A program made the translations under genes and the position numbers. Positions 36,395 through 44,573 of a stretch of 64,000 bases of DNA are shown here, in pieces. Every line of letters begins with the position of its first letter. Position 1 is the first letter of the stretch. The notes beneath the pieces were generated by a model. That model made no database searches. It worked only from the letters and a program-made list of their open reading frames with translations, and was not told the origin of the DNA. This DNA comes from Nocardiopsis dassonvillei_B (GTDB lineage: Bacteria; Actinomycetota; Actinomycetes; Streptosporangiales; Streptosporangiaceae), in assembly GCF_964273065.1 (NCBI RefSeq), contig NZ_OZ186815.1, forward strand, positions 2,666,001 through 2,730,000. Reading direction: 5' to 3'.

Positions 36395-38107
36395 GTGACG
36401 CCCGACGTTCCCGCTGGTCACGAACGGAACACGGCGGATCCGCACCCGGGCGTCCCGCTGCGCCGCCTGCTGCTCGCCCTGGGCGACCCGATCCTGGACG
36501 TGGCCGCCGCACCGGAGGGTCTGGATGTCCAAGTGGACAATGTCCTCATCATGGACCCCGAGGACCGGACCGAGGTGCGCGGCGGCGACCTGGTGCTTCT
36601 GATCGGGGCCCGCGGCGGGTCGGCCCGGCGGCTGGTGCGGCTGCTCGCCGAACAGGGGGCGTCCGCGGTCGCGGTCAAGACCGGGGCCGCCCACCCGGGG
36701 ACCGCGGTGCGGCGCCCCCGGGTGGGCGGGGACGACCTGGCGCCGCTGCGCGCCGAGGCCCAGGAGTCGGGTATAGCCCTGCTGGTGGTCCGCCCGGAGG
36801 TGCGCTGGGACCGGCTCCAGGCGGTGTGCCAGAGCATCGTGGACGACGCACGGCTGCTGGACGACGGGGACTCCGGCGAGGCCGACGGGGACCTGTTCTC
36901 GATGGCGCAGACCATCGCCCAGCTCACCGGCGGCCTGGTGAGCATCGAGGACTCGGCGAGCCGGGTGCTGGCCTACTCCAGCGGCGCCGAGGTGGACGAG
37001 CTCCGTCGGCTGTCGGTGCTGGGGCGGCGCGGCCCGGAGTCGTACCTGGCGCTGCTGCGCGAGTGGGGGGTGTTCGCCCGGCTGCGCGCGGGCGAGGAGG
37101 TGGTGCGGATCGAGGAGCACCCGGAGCTGGGCATCCGGCGGCGGCTGGCGGTGGGCATCCACGCCGGGGACCGGCCGCTGGGCGCGATCTGGGTGCAGGA
37201 GGGGTCGCGCCCGCTGGCCGAGCACGCCGAGGAGGCGCTGCTGGGCGCGGCCCGCACCGCGGCCCTGCAGATGATCCGCCAGCGCACCCGGGCCAGCGCC
37301 GGGCTGCGCCTGCGCGAGGACCTGCTGTCCAGCCTGCTGGAGGGGCGGATCGACGCCGCCGCCCTGGCGGACACGGTGGAGGTGCACAGCGACCGGTCGG
37401 CGCTGGTGGCGGCGTTCGCCCTGACCGGAGAGGAGGGAGCGGACCGGGCCGACCGCTCCGAGCGGGAGCTGCGCCGCCGCCGGCTCCTGGACCTGGTGTC
37501 GGTGCACACCGCCGCCTACCGGCGCAGTGCGCTGGTGACCGAGCTGAACGGCCGTGTGTACGCCCTGCTGCCGGACCTGACCCGGGACCGGGACGGGGTG
37601 GAGCGCTCGGTGGTGACGCTGTGCGGCCGGATCGCGGAGGCGGCACGGGCCGCGCTGGGGCTGCGGGTACGGGCGGCGGTGGGCTCCCCGGTGGGGCGGC
37701 TGGCCGACGTCCCGGAGTCGCGGGGGGAGGCCGACCGGGTGCTGGAGGCGATGCGCGGCGACCCCGACCGGGAGGTCGCGACCATCGACGACGTGCGCTC
37801 GCGGGTGCTCATCCGGGAGACGCTGGCGCTGCTGCGCGAGGAGCCGTCGCTGCGCGACCCGAGGGTGTCGCGGCTGGTGGAGTACGACCGGGGAGGCGGT
37901 GTGGAGCTGGTCCGGTCGCTGTCGGCGTACCTGGAGGAGTTCGGGGACGCCCGGGCCGCGGCGGAGCGGCTGCACATCCACCCGAACACCCTGCGCTACC
38001 GGGTGCGCCGGGCGGCGGAGGTCAGCGGCATCGACCTGGGCGACCCCGGGGAGCGGCTGTTCACCCAGTTGCAGCTGCTGATGGAGCAGGAACGGTCCGC
38101 GCCGTGA
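36395..38107 (+). CDS. PucR/CdaR-family transcriptional regulator, likely proline-responsive
   Basis: 570 residues. N-terminal PucR-like domain (about 10-150), a central CdaR/GGDEF-like domain (about 290-450) and the C-terminal HTH_30 (FGDARAAAERLHIHPNTLRYRVRRAAEVSGIDL, about 530-560). Actinobacterial proteins of this class next to pruA-putA activate proline degradation. The GTG start has CGGAGG 6 bases upstream. Divergent transcription from pruA and a shared palindrome (36300-36317) support this role. Confidence 0.87.
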   Translation: MTPDVPAGHERNTADPHPGVPLRRLLLALGDPILDVAAAPEGLDVQVDNVLIMDPEDRTEVRGGDLVLLIGARGGSARRLVRLLAEQGASAVAVKTGAAHPGTAVRRPRVGGDDLAPLRAEAQESGIALLVVRPEVRWDRLQAVCQSIVDDARLLDDGDSGEADGDLFSMAQTIAQLTGGLVSIEDSASRVLAYSSGAEVDELRRLSVLGRRGPESYLALLREWGVFARLRAGEEVVRIEEHPELGIRRRLAVGIHAGDRPLGAIWVQEGSRPLAEHAEEALLGAARTAALQMIRQRTRASAGLRLREDLLSSLLEGRIDAAALADTVEVHSDRSALVAAFALTGEEGADRADRSERELRRRRLLDLVSVHTAAYRRSALVTELNGRVYALLPDLTRDRDGVERSVVTLCGRIAEAARAALGLRVRAAVGSPVGRLADVPESRGEADRVLEAMRGDPDREVATIDDVRSRVLIRETLALLREEPSLRDPRVSRLVEYDRGGGVELVRSLSAYLEEFGDARAAAERLHIHPNTLRYRVRRAAEVSGIDLGDPGERLFTQLQLLMEQERSAP

Positions 38108-38124
38108 GGCGGCGGTCCGCGGAG

Positions 38125-38198
38125 TACCCCCGGTCGGACTCGAACCGACACTTGTGACCCTTTTAGGGGGCCTGCCTCTACCATTGGGCTACGAGGGC
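38125..38198 (-). tRNA. tRNA-like gene, anticodon UAA, short variable arm (atypical)
   Basis: 74 nt, no encoded CCA. Acceptor GCCCTCG pairs with CGGGGGT (two G-U pairs), discriminator A. D-arm GCC/GGC with AATGGTA loop; T-arm GTCGG-TTCGAGT-CCGAC is perfect. The anticodon arm GGCCC-CCTAAAA-GGGTC gives anticodon UAA (UUA leucine codon), but position 33 is C instead of the near-universal U and the variable loop has only 6 bases, whereas tRNA-Leu has a long arm. It may be a non-canonical tRNA, a decayed copy, or a tRNA with a non-ribosomal role. It stands alone between the PucR gene and ndh. Confidence 0.6.
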
Positions 38199-38264
38199 GA
38201 GCCCATCATACCGGCCGGGCCGATTGCGCACTTTGCCGCCGCCTGGCCGGAACGGGACAGACGA

Positions 38265-38298
38265 GGAGGCCGTTCCCCCCGGGGGGGGAACGGCCTCC
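38265..38298 (-). terminator. ndh terminator
   Basis: GGAGGCCGTTCCCCCC (38265-38280) pairs with GGGGGGAACGGCCTCC at 38283-38298, 16 bases beyond the ndh stop; a very stable hairpin. Confidence 0.8.
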
Positions 38299-38313
38299 TT
38301 CCGTACAGCGGGA

Positions 38314-39693
38314 CTAGCTCACCCGGCGCAGGTGGCCGCCCTCGACGGCCTGCGGGTTGCTGGCCTCCTCGAAGGCCTGGCGGGGCTCGACCATGTCCGG
38401 CAGCGCTGCGAAGTCGCGGCGCAGGAAGAACCCGAGGGTCCAGTCCGACAGCACCCGGAACTTGCGGTTGAAGGTCGGGACCGCGAACAGGTGGTAGGCG
38501 CGGTGCGCGTACCAGGCGAGGCGGCCGTTGAGCCCGATCCTGCCGAACAGCTGGGCCGCGCCCTTGTGCATGCCCAGCCCGGCGACCGCTCCGAGGTTCT
38601 TGTGGCGGTAGGCCTTGGGCTTCTCGCCGCGCAGGGCGGCGATGACGTTGTCGGCCAGCACGGGGGCCTGGCGGACCGCGTTCTGGGCGTTGGGCGGGTA
38701 GTAGCCGCCGTTGCCGTCGGGCACCTGGGCGTTGTCACCGCCGGCGAAGGCGTTCTCCACACCGTTGACGGCGAGGAACTCGCTGGTGTCGACGTGGCCC
38801 TTGGGGCCCAGCGGCAGGTCGCTGGCGGCCACCACGGGGCTGGGCTTGACGCCCGCGGTCCACACCAGGGTCCCGGCGTCGAACTCGGTGCCGTCGCTGA
38901 GCTTGATGTGCTGGTCGGCCGCCGACTCCAGGAACGTCTTGAGCCGGACGTCGATGCCGCGGCGGCGCAGCTGGTTGAGGGCCTTGGTGCCGACCTCCGG
39001 GCCGACCTCGGGCAGGATCTTGTCGGCCGCCTCGATGAGGAAGAACCGCACGTCCGACTGCTCGATCGAGGGGTGGATGCGGACCGCGTCGCGGACCATG
39101 TCCTCCAGCTCGGCGATGGCCTCGGCGCCCGCGAACCCGCCGCCGACGAACACGAAGGTCAGCGCCTTGCGGCGGACGTCCTCGTCGTCGGTGGAGTCGG
39201 CGATGGTCAGCTGGTCGAGCACGTGGTTGCGCAGGAAGGCGGCCTCTTCGACCGTCTTGATGCCGATGCCCCACTCGGCCAGGCCCGGGATGGGCAGGGT
39301 GCGCGAGACGGCGCCGGCGGCCATCACCAGGTAGTCGTAGGAGATGGTCTCGGGCTCGCCCGCGTTGGGCTCGTAGCGGACGGTGCGGTCGGCGTGGTCG
39401 ATGCGCACGACCCGGCCGCCCAGGACGCGGACCCGCTTGAAGACCTTGCGCAGCGGGACGACGACGTGGCGGGGGGAGATGCTCCCGGCCGCGGCCTCGG
39501 GCAGGAACGGCTGGTAGGTCATGTACGAGTTGGGGTCGATGACGGTGATCCGCGCTTCACCGGCACCGAGCTTCTTCTCCAGCCGCTTCGCGGTGTACAT
39601 CCCGAGGTAACCGCCACCGACGATGAGGATGTGCGGGATCTCCGCCTCGTCCCCTCCGCCGTGCACCAGCCGGTAGTTCCTGCTCTCGGTCAT
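38314..39693 (-). CDS. ndh: Type II NADH dehydrogenase
   Basis: 459 residues, a single-subunit, non-proton-pumping NADH:menaquinone oxidoreductase on the inner face of the membrane. FAD-binding IPHILIVGGGYLGMYTAKRL (about 20-40), NADH-binding FVFVGGGFAGAEAIAEL (about 182), GTLVWTAGVKPSP, and the second FAD motif NAFAGGDNAQVPD (about 322). A C-terminal hydrophobic/amphipathic part (NGRLAWYAHRAYHLFAVPTF, DWTLGFFLRRDF) anchors it. Two Rex-type sites lie upstream, so expression should rise when NADH accumulates. A leader hairpin sits between promoter region and ATG. Confidence 0.93.
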   Translation of the reverse strand: MTESRNYRLVHGGGDEAEIPHILIVGGGYLGMYTAKRLEKKLGAGEARITVIDPNSYMTYQPFLPEAAAGSISPRHVVVPLRKVFKRVRVLGGRVVRIDHADRTVRYEPNAGEPETISYDYLVMAAGAVSRTLPIPGLAEWGIGIKTVEEAAFLRNHVLDQLTIADSTDDEDVRRKALTFVFVGGGFAGAEAIAELEDMVRDAVRIHPSIEQSDVRFFLIEAADKILPEVGPEVGTKALNQLRRRGIDVRLKTFLESAADQHIKLSDGTEFDAGTLVWTAGVKPSPVVAASDLPLGPKGHVDTSEFLAVNGVENAFAGGDNAQVPDGNGGYYPPNAQNAVRQAPVLADNVIAALRGEKPKAYRHKNLGAVAGLGMHKGAAQLFGRIGLNGRLAWYAHRAYHLFAVPTFNRKFRVLSDWTLGFFLRRDFAALPDMVEPRQAFEEASNPQAVEGGHLRRVS

Positions 39694-39805
39694 CGCATAT
39701 CCGCCCTAACGGTTTCTTGCCTCCCCCTGCTCGTGTAGGGGGTGGAGGCTCCCACTCGTGTTGTGAGTCGTGGCTGTTACGGGAGCCCGACCTTTTTGTC
39801 GCTGC

Positions 39806-39823
39806 TTGTGCATTCTTTCACAA
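39806..39823. promoter_or_regulatory. Rex-type operator, site 1
   Basis: TTGTGCATTCTTTCACAA, an 18-base palindrome of the form TTGTG-N8-CACAA; symmetry extends outward (GCTGC/GCAGC). It lies 113 bases upstream of the ndh ATG. The redox repressor Rex of S. coelicolor binds TGTGAACGCNTTCACA-like sites at ndh. Confidence 0.65.
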
Positions 39824-39910
39824 GCAGCTACCCACAGAGAAGGTTCACATCTGACCACCTTCCCACCACTTTCCCACCCACCCGAAATGCGTTTCCGCAG
39901 CTCAGAGCGG

Positions 39911-39928
39911 TTGTGAAAGCATTCACAA
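39911..39928. promoter_or_regulatory. Rex-type operator, site 2
   Basis: TTGTGAAAGCATTCACAA is close to the Rex consensus. It is exactly 105 bases from site 1, ten helical turns, so two Rex dimers would face the same side of the DNA. The sites sit in a 434-base stretch (39694-40128) upstream of ndh that otherwise holds GC-rich hairpins (for example 40017-40064). Confidence 0.75.
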
Positions 39929-40110
39929 GGGCCTGTCGGGGTGATGCGTCTCACCCGGAGGTCCCTTGCCCGGACCCCGAAAGACCCTGGTGAACCCTAG
40001 ACCACGGGGGTCCGGCCCCCGCGCCGGGGGCCGGGCCGCCGCCCGCCGGACCTGCGGCGCGGGGTGCCCGCGCCCGCCCCCGGGTGCCCGGAAGGTCCCC
40101 GGCGGACGGC

Positions 40111-40142
40111 CCGCGGAACAGGCCCCGGGGCCTGTTCCGCGG
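40111..40142. repeat. 32-base perfect palindrome at the end of MITE-like copy 2
   Basis: CCGCGGAACAGGCCCC followed by its exact reverse complement. The arms are the terminal sequence of the MITE-like element (GGAACAGGCC), so two element ends face each other. It may be a relic of a second, head-to-head insertion, and would also act as a terminator for ppx transcripts. Confidence 0.6.
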
Positions 40143-40294
40143 ATGTCGGTCTGCTCCGCAGGGGGCCGGTGGGGTCCTGGAGACCCGGAGGAGGCGTCCG
40201 GGGAACGGGGGCGTCTCCGCGGGGCCGGAGGCTCCCGCCACCTGAGGGCGCCGGACACGGACCGAAGCGGAGCAAAGGCCCGAAGAACACGGCC
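40129..40294 (-). mobile_element. MITE-like element, copy 2
   Basis: 166 bases on the minus strand, beginning GGCCGTGTTCTTCG and ending GCGGAACAGGCC, homologous along its length with the copies at 31726 and 54510. Its first G is the last base of the ppx stop codon (CTAG overlap). No coding potential. Confidence 0.65.
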
Positions 40295-41280
40295 TAGACC
40301 AGCAGGCTCCAGGCCACGCCGTCCAGGATGTCGTGCTCGCTGGCCGTGAACGCGTCCGACCCCGTGCGGGCCAGGACCCGGGACAGCACCAGCGCGCCCG
40401 CGCCGATCACGTCGACCCGGCCCGGGTGCATGACGCCGATCTCCGACCGCCGCGCCGCCGTGGACGCCAGCAGCAGCCCGGTGATCCGGTCCAGCTCGGC
40501 CACCGGCACGCGCGTGTGGTGGATCCGCTCCGAGTCGTACTCGGGCAGGTCCAGGGCGATCCCGGCGACCGTGGTCGCGGTGCCCGCGACGCACACCACC
40601 GATCCCGCCTCGCGCAGCGGCACGACCCGCTCGACCTCGTCCAGCGCCGCGTCGATGTCGGCGGTCGCCGCCGCGATCTCCTGCTCCGTGGGCGGGTCGC
40701 TGCGCAGGTGCCGCTCGGTCATCCGCACGCAGCCGATGTTGACCGACAGGGCCGCCCGCACCAGCTCGCCCTCCGACCCGGGCTCACCGCCCAGCACGAA
40801 CTCGGTGGACCCGCCGCCGATGTCCACCACCAGGAACGGCGGCTTGAAATCGGTGGGACCGCCCTCGGCCGCCTCGGCCGCGAACTCGGCCGTGGCTCCG
40901 ACGAAGGACAGCTCCGCCTCCTCCAGGCCGGTGACGACCTCCGGCTCCACGCCCAGGATCTCGCGCACTCCGTCGATGAACACCTGCCGGTTGCCCGCGT
41001 CCCGGGTGGCGCTGGTGGCGACCATCCGGACCGCCTCCGGGCCCAGCTCGATACCGTGCGCCTCGATGGCCTCCGCGTAGCCGCGCAGCGCCTCGAAGGT
41101 GCGCTCCAGCGCCTCCGGGGCGAACTCCCCGGTCTCGTCGACGCCCTCGCCCAGGCGCACGATCTCCATGCGCCGGTCGACGTCCACGACCTGGACCTCG
41201 TCACCGTCGATGTGGACGACGTCCGCGATCAGCAGCCTGACCGAGTTCGTCCCGCAGTCGATCGCCGCGACACCGCTCAT
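40294..41280 (-). CDS. ppx: Exopolyphosphatase / guanosine pentaphosphate phosphohydrolase family
   Basis: 328 residues of the ASKHA fold. Phosphate 1 motif VAAIDCGTNSVRLLIAD at the N-terminus, ATSATRDAGNR (about 90), phosphate 2 LVVDIGGGSTEFVLG (about 150) and CVAGTATTVAGIAL (about 228). Proteins of this short form act on polyphosphate or pppGpp; both M. tuberculosis relatives are of this length. The ATG overlaps the DUF501 stop (ATGA), so the two are translationally coupled. The order Ppx-DUF501-FtsB-Eno matches Rv1026-Rv1023 as remembered. Confidence 0.9.
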   Translation of the reverse strand: MSGVAAIDCGTNSVRLLIADVVHIDGDEVQVVDVDRRMEIVRLGEGVDETGEFAPEALERTFEALRGYAEAIEAHGIELGPEAVRMVATSATRDAGNRQVFIDGVREILGVEPEVVTGLEEAELSFVGATAEFAAEAAEGGPTDFKPPFLVVDIGGGSTEFVLGGEPGSEGELVRAALSVNIGCVRMTERHLRSDPPTEQEIAAATADIDAALDEVERVVPLREAGSVVCVAGTATTVAGIALDLPEYDSERIHHTRVPVAELDRITGLLLASTAARRSEIGVMHPGRVDVIGAGALVLSRVLARTGSDAFTASEHDILDGVAWSLLV

Positions 41281-41855
41281 GACCCGTTCCCTTCAGAGCC
41301 CTCGGGGGCGTTCTCGTCGACGCACACGCACGGTCCCCTGTCCCACCAGCGCGGCAGTTCCTCCAGGGCCTGGGCCCCGAACGGGTTGACCCCCGGCTCG
41401 GCCAGCTCGTGGGCGACCAGCGCGTGCAGGCACTTGACCCGGGTGGGCATGCCCCCGGTGCTCTGCATCCCCTCCGGCAGCGGCTCCACGCCGTCGCGGC
41501 GCGCCTGTTCGGCGCGCTCGGCGACGTAGGACTCGTGCGCCTTGGTGTAGGCGGCGCGCAGGTCCGGGTCCTCGGCCAGGCGGTCCTGCATCTCGCGCAT
41601 CCGGCCGGAGTTCTCCAGCCGGCCGATCGCGGACGCGGCGCGCGGGCACGTCAGGTAGTACAGGGTCGGGAAGGGGGTGCCGTCCTCCAGGCGCGGTGCG
41701 GTGCGCACCACGTCCGGCAGGCCGCACGGGCAGCGGTGCGCGACACCGCGCACGCCGCGCGGCGCACGGCCCAGCTGGAGTTCGACGGCGGCCACGTCGC
41801 GCGGGTCGACGGGGTCCCCGGTGGGCCCGGATACGGGCTGGTCTGCGGAATTCAT
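41277..41855 (-). CDS. DUF501-domain protein
   Basis: 192 residues. The core is RCPCGLPDVVRTAPRLEDGTPFPTLYYLTCP (about 43-73), in which CPC and a later Cys could bind metal, followed by helical MREMQDRLAEDP...AYTKAHESYVAER and GGMPTRVKCLHALVAHELA. This is DUF501, always near ftsB/eno/ppx in actinobacteria. Function unknown. ATG 41855 is chosen; TATCCT (41865-41870) lies 9 bases upstream, giving at most a very short leader. Confidence 0.85.
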   Translation of the reverse strand: MNSADQPVSGPTGDPVDPRDVAAVELQLGRAPRGVRGVAHRCPCGLPDVVRTAPRLEDGTPFPTLYYLTCPRAASAIGRLENSGRMREMQDRLAEDPDLRAAYTKAHESYVAERAEQARRDGVEPLPEGMQSTGGMPTRVKCLHALVAHELAEPGVNPFGAQALEELPRWWDRGPCVCVDENAPEGSEGNGS

Positions 41856-41922
41856 GACCGGTCCAGGATAGGGCCAACGGGGCGCCCGCGCCCCTTCCGG
41901 GCGGCGGGCCGGGCCCGGCGGG

Positions 41923-42462
41923 TCAGGGGGCGGCCCCCGCCGCGGGGTCGTCCGCCTCCCGCACCGAGCGCCACAGGGCGGTGAACCACGGTTCGCCGGG
42001 CCCCGCCTCGGCACCGGGCTCGTCCTCGGCCTCGGGGCGCACCACGATGTAGGCGGTCTCACCGGGGTACTGGTAGTGCAGGCGCAGCCGGGCCTCGCGC
42101 TCCACGTACTCCTCGGTGCCCAGCGCCTCCTCCCGGGAGCGCAGGTCGCGCACGTTCTCCTCCATGCGCGCCCGCTCCTCCTGCAGCTGGGCGATCTGGG
42201 CGCGCTGGGCCACGTACTCGCGCAGCGGGTAGGCCAGGCTGAGCGCGATCACGCACACCACCAGGGCCAGGATCGCGGCCCGGCTGGTGAGCATGGGCCG
42301 CACGGCCCGGGCGGAGGAGGGCGCCGGCCGCGGCGCCCTCCCCGGCCGCTTCTTCTTCCGGTCCGGTGCCTTCGTGTCCCGCCGGGCGGCACGGCCGCGC
42401 GGCCTGTCGGCTTTGGTCGCCTTACGGGCCTTTGCGGGTGGCTGCTGTGATTCGCGGGACAC
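41923..42462 (-). CDS. ftsB: FtsB/DivIC-type septum protein
   Basis: 179 residues. A strongly basic cytoplasmic N-terminus (about 10-55), one membrane span (AAILALVVCVIALSLAYPL, about 61-80), a coiled coil (QIAQLQEERARMEENVRDLRSREEAL) and the conserved EEYVEREARLRLHYQYPGE segment. It belongs to the FtsQLB divisome complex. The GTG start is preceded by TAGTCT (42469-42474) with 6 bases between, so a leaderless transcript starting in the eno 3' end is likely. Confidence 0.88.
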   Translation of the reverse strand: MSRESQQPPAKARKATKADRPRGRAARRDTKAPDRKKKRPGRAPRPAPSSARAVRPMLTSRAAILALVVCVIALSLAYPLREYVAQRAQIAQLQEERARMEENVRDLRSREEALGTEEYVEREARLRLHYQYPGETAYIVVRPEAEDEPGAEAGPGEPWFTALWRSVREADDPAAGAAP

Positions 42463-42471
42463 TGGGGCAGA

Positions 42472-43755
42472 CTAGCCGCGCCGGGCGAAGCGCGGGAAGG
42501 CCGACACGCCCGCGTAGACGGCCGCGTCCTCCAGCAGCTCCTCGATGCGCAGCAGCTGGTTGTACTTGGCGACCCGCTCGCTGCGCGCCGGGGCACCGGT
42601 CTTGATCTGCCCAGCGTTGGTGGCCACCGCGATGTCGGCGATGGTGGTGTCCTCGGTCTCGCCGGAGCGGTGGCTGATCATCGCCGTGTAGCCGCTGCGC
42701 TGGGCCAGGGCGACCGCGTCCAGCGTCTCGGTGAGGGTGCCGATCTGGTTGACCTTGACCAGCAGCGAGTTGGCGGTGCCCTCGCCGATGCCGCGGGCCA
42801 GCCGCTCGGGGTTGGTGACGAACAGGTCGTCGCCGACCAGCTGGACCTTGTCGCCGATGTCGTCGGTGAGCTTCTTCCAGCCGTCCCAGTCCTCCTCGTC
42901 GAGCGGGTCCTCGATGGAGACCAGCGGGTAGGCCTCGACCAGCTCGGCGTAGTAGGCGGACATCTCCGCGGAGGTGCGCTGCTCGCCCTCGAAGGTGTAG
43001 ACGCCGTCGGAGTGGAACTCGGTGGCGGCGACGTCCAGGGCCAGCGCGATGTCGGTGCCCGGGGTGTACCCGGCCTTCTGGATCGCCTCGACGATGAGGT
43101 CGAGGGCGGCGCGGTTGCTGTCCAGGTTCGGGGCGAAGCCGCCCTCGTCGCCGACGCCGGTGGCCAGGCCGTGGGCCTTGAGCACGGACTTCAGGGCCTG
43201 GTAGACCTCGGCGCCCCAGCGGACCGCCTCGGAGAAGGTGGACGCCCCGACGGGGGCGATCATGAACTCCTGGATGTCGACGTTGCTGTCGGCGTGGGCG
43301 CCGCCGTTGAGGATGTTCATCATCGGCACGGGCAGCACGTGCGCGTTGGGGCCGCCGATGTAGCGGAAGAGCGGCAGCTCCGCCTCCAGCGCGGCGGCGT
43401 GGGCCACGGCCAGGGAGGCGCCCAGGATGGCGTTGGCGCCCAGCCGGGACTTGTCGGGGGTGCCGTCGAGCTCGATGAGCGCGCGGTCGATCAGCCGCTG
43501 GTCGTCGGGCTCGAAGCCGTGCAGCTCGTTGGCGATCTCGTCGTTGACGGCGGCGACGGCCTTGGTCACGCCCTTGCCGCCGTAGCGGTCGCCGCCGTCG
43601 CGCAGCTCGACCGCCTCGAACTGACCGGTGGAGGCTCCGCTGGGCACGCCGGCGCGCCCGATGATGCCGTTGTCGAGCCCGACCTCGACCTCGACGGTGG
43701 GGTTGCCGCGGGAGTCAAGGATCTCTCGCGCCTGAACTGCCTCGATGGACGCCAC
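42472..43755 (-). CDS. eno: Enolase
   Basis: 427 residues. Converts 2-phosphoglycerate to phosphoenolpyruvate. Motifs: AREILDSRGNPTVEVEV (about 8-24), SGASTGQFEAVELRDG (about 40), GGAHADSNVDIQEFM (about 153), GDEGGFAPNL (about 203), metal ligands in IEDPLDEEDW and GDDLFVTN, catalytic Lys in LLVKVNQIGT (about 336) and SHRSGETEDTTIADIAV (about 368). GTG 43755 is preferred over GTG 43761: GGAGAG is 5 bases upstream of it. Confidence 0.96.
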   Translation of the reverse strand: MASIEAVQAREILDSRGNPTVEVEVGLDNGIIGRAGVPSGASTGQFEAVELRDGGDRYGGKGVTKAVAAVNDEIANELHGFEPDDQRLIDRALIELDGTPDKSRLGANAILGASLAVAHAAALEAELPLFRYIGGPNAHVLPVPMMNILNGGAHADSNVDIQEFMIAPVGASTFSEAVRWGAEVYQALKSVLKAHGLATGVGDEGGFAPNLDSNRAALDLIVEAIQKAGYTPGTDIALALDVAATEFHSDGVYTFEGEQRTSAEMSAYYAELVEAYPLVSIEDPLDEEDWDGWKKLTDDIGDKVQLVGDDLFVTNPERLARGIGEGTANSLLVKVNQIGTLTETLDAVALAQRSGYTAMISHRSGETEDTTIADIAVATNAGQIKTGAPARSERVAKYNQLLRIEELLEDAAVYAGVSAFPRFARRG

Positions 43756-43861
43756 GGTCACTCTCCGTCTCTTCGGTGTTTCTGGGAACCACTCTTCCAG
43801 GACCCGACACGAGACTAGCGACCCACCCGGGGGGTGAGCGCGCCCACCCTGTGAAATTGGT

Positions 43862-44437
43862 CTAGTCCATGCCGGGTGTTCGCTGCCCCGTACCCTCCGC
43901 CAGCGCGGCCAACGCGATGGCCACCGCCCGGGAGCGGTGGCCCCGGGCCTGTTCCGGGTCCAGGAACACCGCGAGGTCCTGGAGCCCGCCCAGGGCGATG
44001 ACGGCGCCCATGCGGGCGGGCATGTCGGCGCCCCCGCCCACGAGCAGGGCGTCCAGGCGGCGCCGCCAGCCCATGACGTCCTCGACCAGCCCGATCCGGT
44101 TCAGCGAGGCCAGGTCGTTGAGCAGTGCGGTCATCAGGGCGGAGTGGCGCACGCAGATGTCGAAGTAGGCGCCCAGGACCCCGGCGGGGTCGCCGGCCCC
44201 GGCCTCCTCCAGGCCCGTGAGGAACTCCTCCATGTCCCGCTCCAGGGGTTCGACGAGCGCCCGGAGCAGGTCCTCCTTGGAGCGGAAGTGGTAGTACAGC
44301 GCGGCCTTGGTGATGCCCAGCCGCTCGGCGATCTCGCGCAGGCTCGTCTTCTCGTACCCGTGCCTGCCGAAGAGGTCGAGGGCGACCTCCTGGATCTCGG
44401 CCCTGGTGTCCCCGTGCGTTCTGGGCACAGACGTCAC
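43862..44437 (-). CDS. TetR-family regulator
   Basis: 191 residues. N-terminal HTH: EIQEVALDLFGRHGYEKTSLREIAERLGITKAALYYHFRSKEDLL (about 13-58); the C-terminal helical domain binds an unknown ligand. Divergent from an FAD monooxygenase across a 136-base gap with operator-like repeats, so it most likely represses that gene and itself. Confidence 0.9.
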   Translation of the reverse strand: MTSVPRTHGDTRAEIQEVALDLFGRHGYEKTSLREIAERLGITKAALYYHFRSKEDLLRALVEPLERDMEEFLTGLEEAGAGDPAGVLGAYFDICVRHSALMTALLNDLASLNRIGLVEDVMGWRRRLDALLVGGGADMPARMGAVIALGGLQDLAVFLDPEQARGHRSRAVAIALAALAEGTGQRTPGMD

Positions 44438-44485
44438 TCCCGTTCCTGCGTTCCTCCGGTCATCCGAGTCTACTCCTGACTTTCC

Positions 44486-44516
44486 GACCGGTAAGTTACT
44501 TGACGACCGGCAAGTA
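44486..44516. promoter_or_regulatory. TetR operator between the divergent genes
   Basis: GACCGGTAAGT (44486-44496) is repeated as GACCGGCAAGT (44505-44515), 19 bases apart, and TACTTG-N8-CAAGTA (44497-44516) is a perfect inverted repeat. It overlaps the monooxygenase -35 element. Confidence 0.6.
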
Positions 44517-44528
44517 GCTCTCTACGTT
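44500..44528 (+). promoter_or_regulatory. Promoter of the FAD monooxygenase
   Basis: TTGACG (44500-44505), 17-base spacer, TACGTT (44523-44528): a good vegetative sigma promoter, about 40 bases ahead of the start codon. The -35 lies inside the TetR operator, which explains repression. Confidence 0.65.
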
Positions 44529-44573
44529 GATGGAGACGGCTCCACCTCCCCGAGGGACCCACTGGAGGACCCC

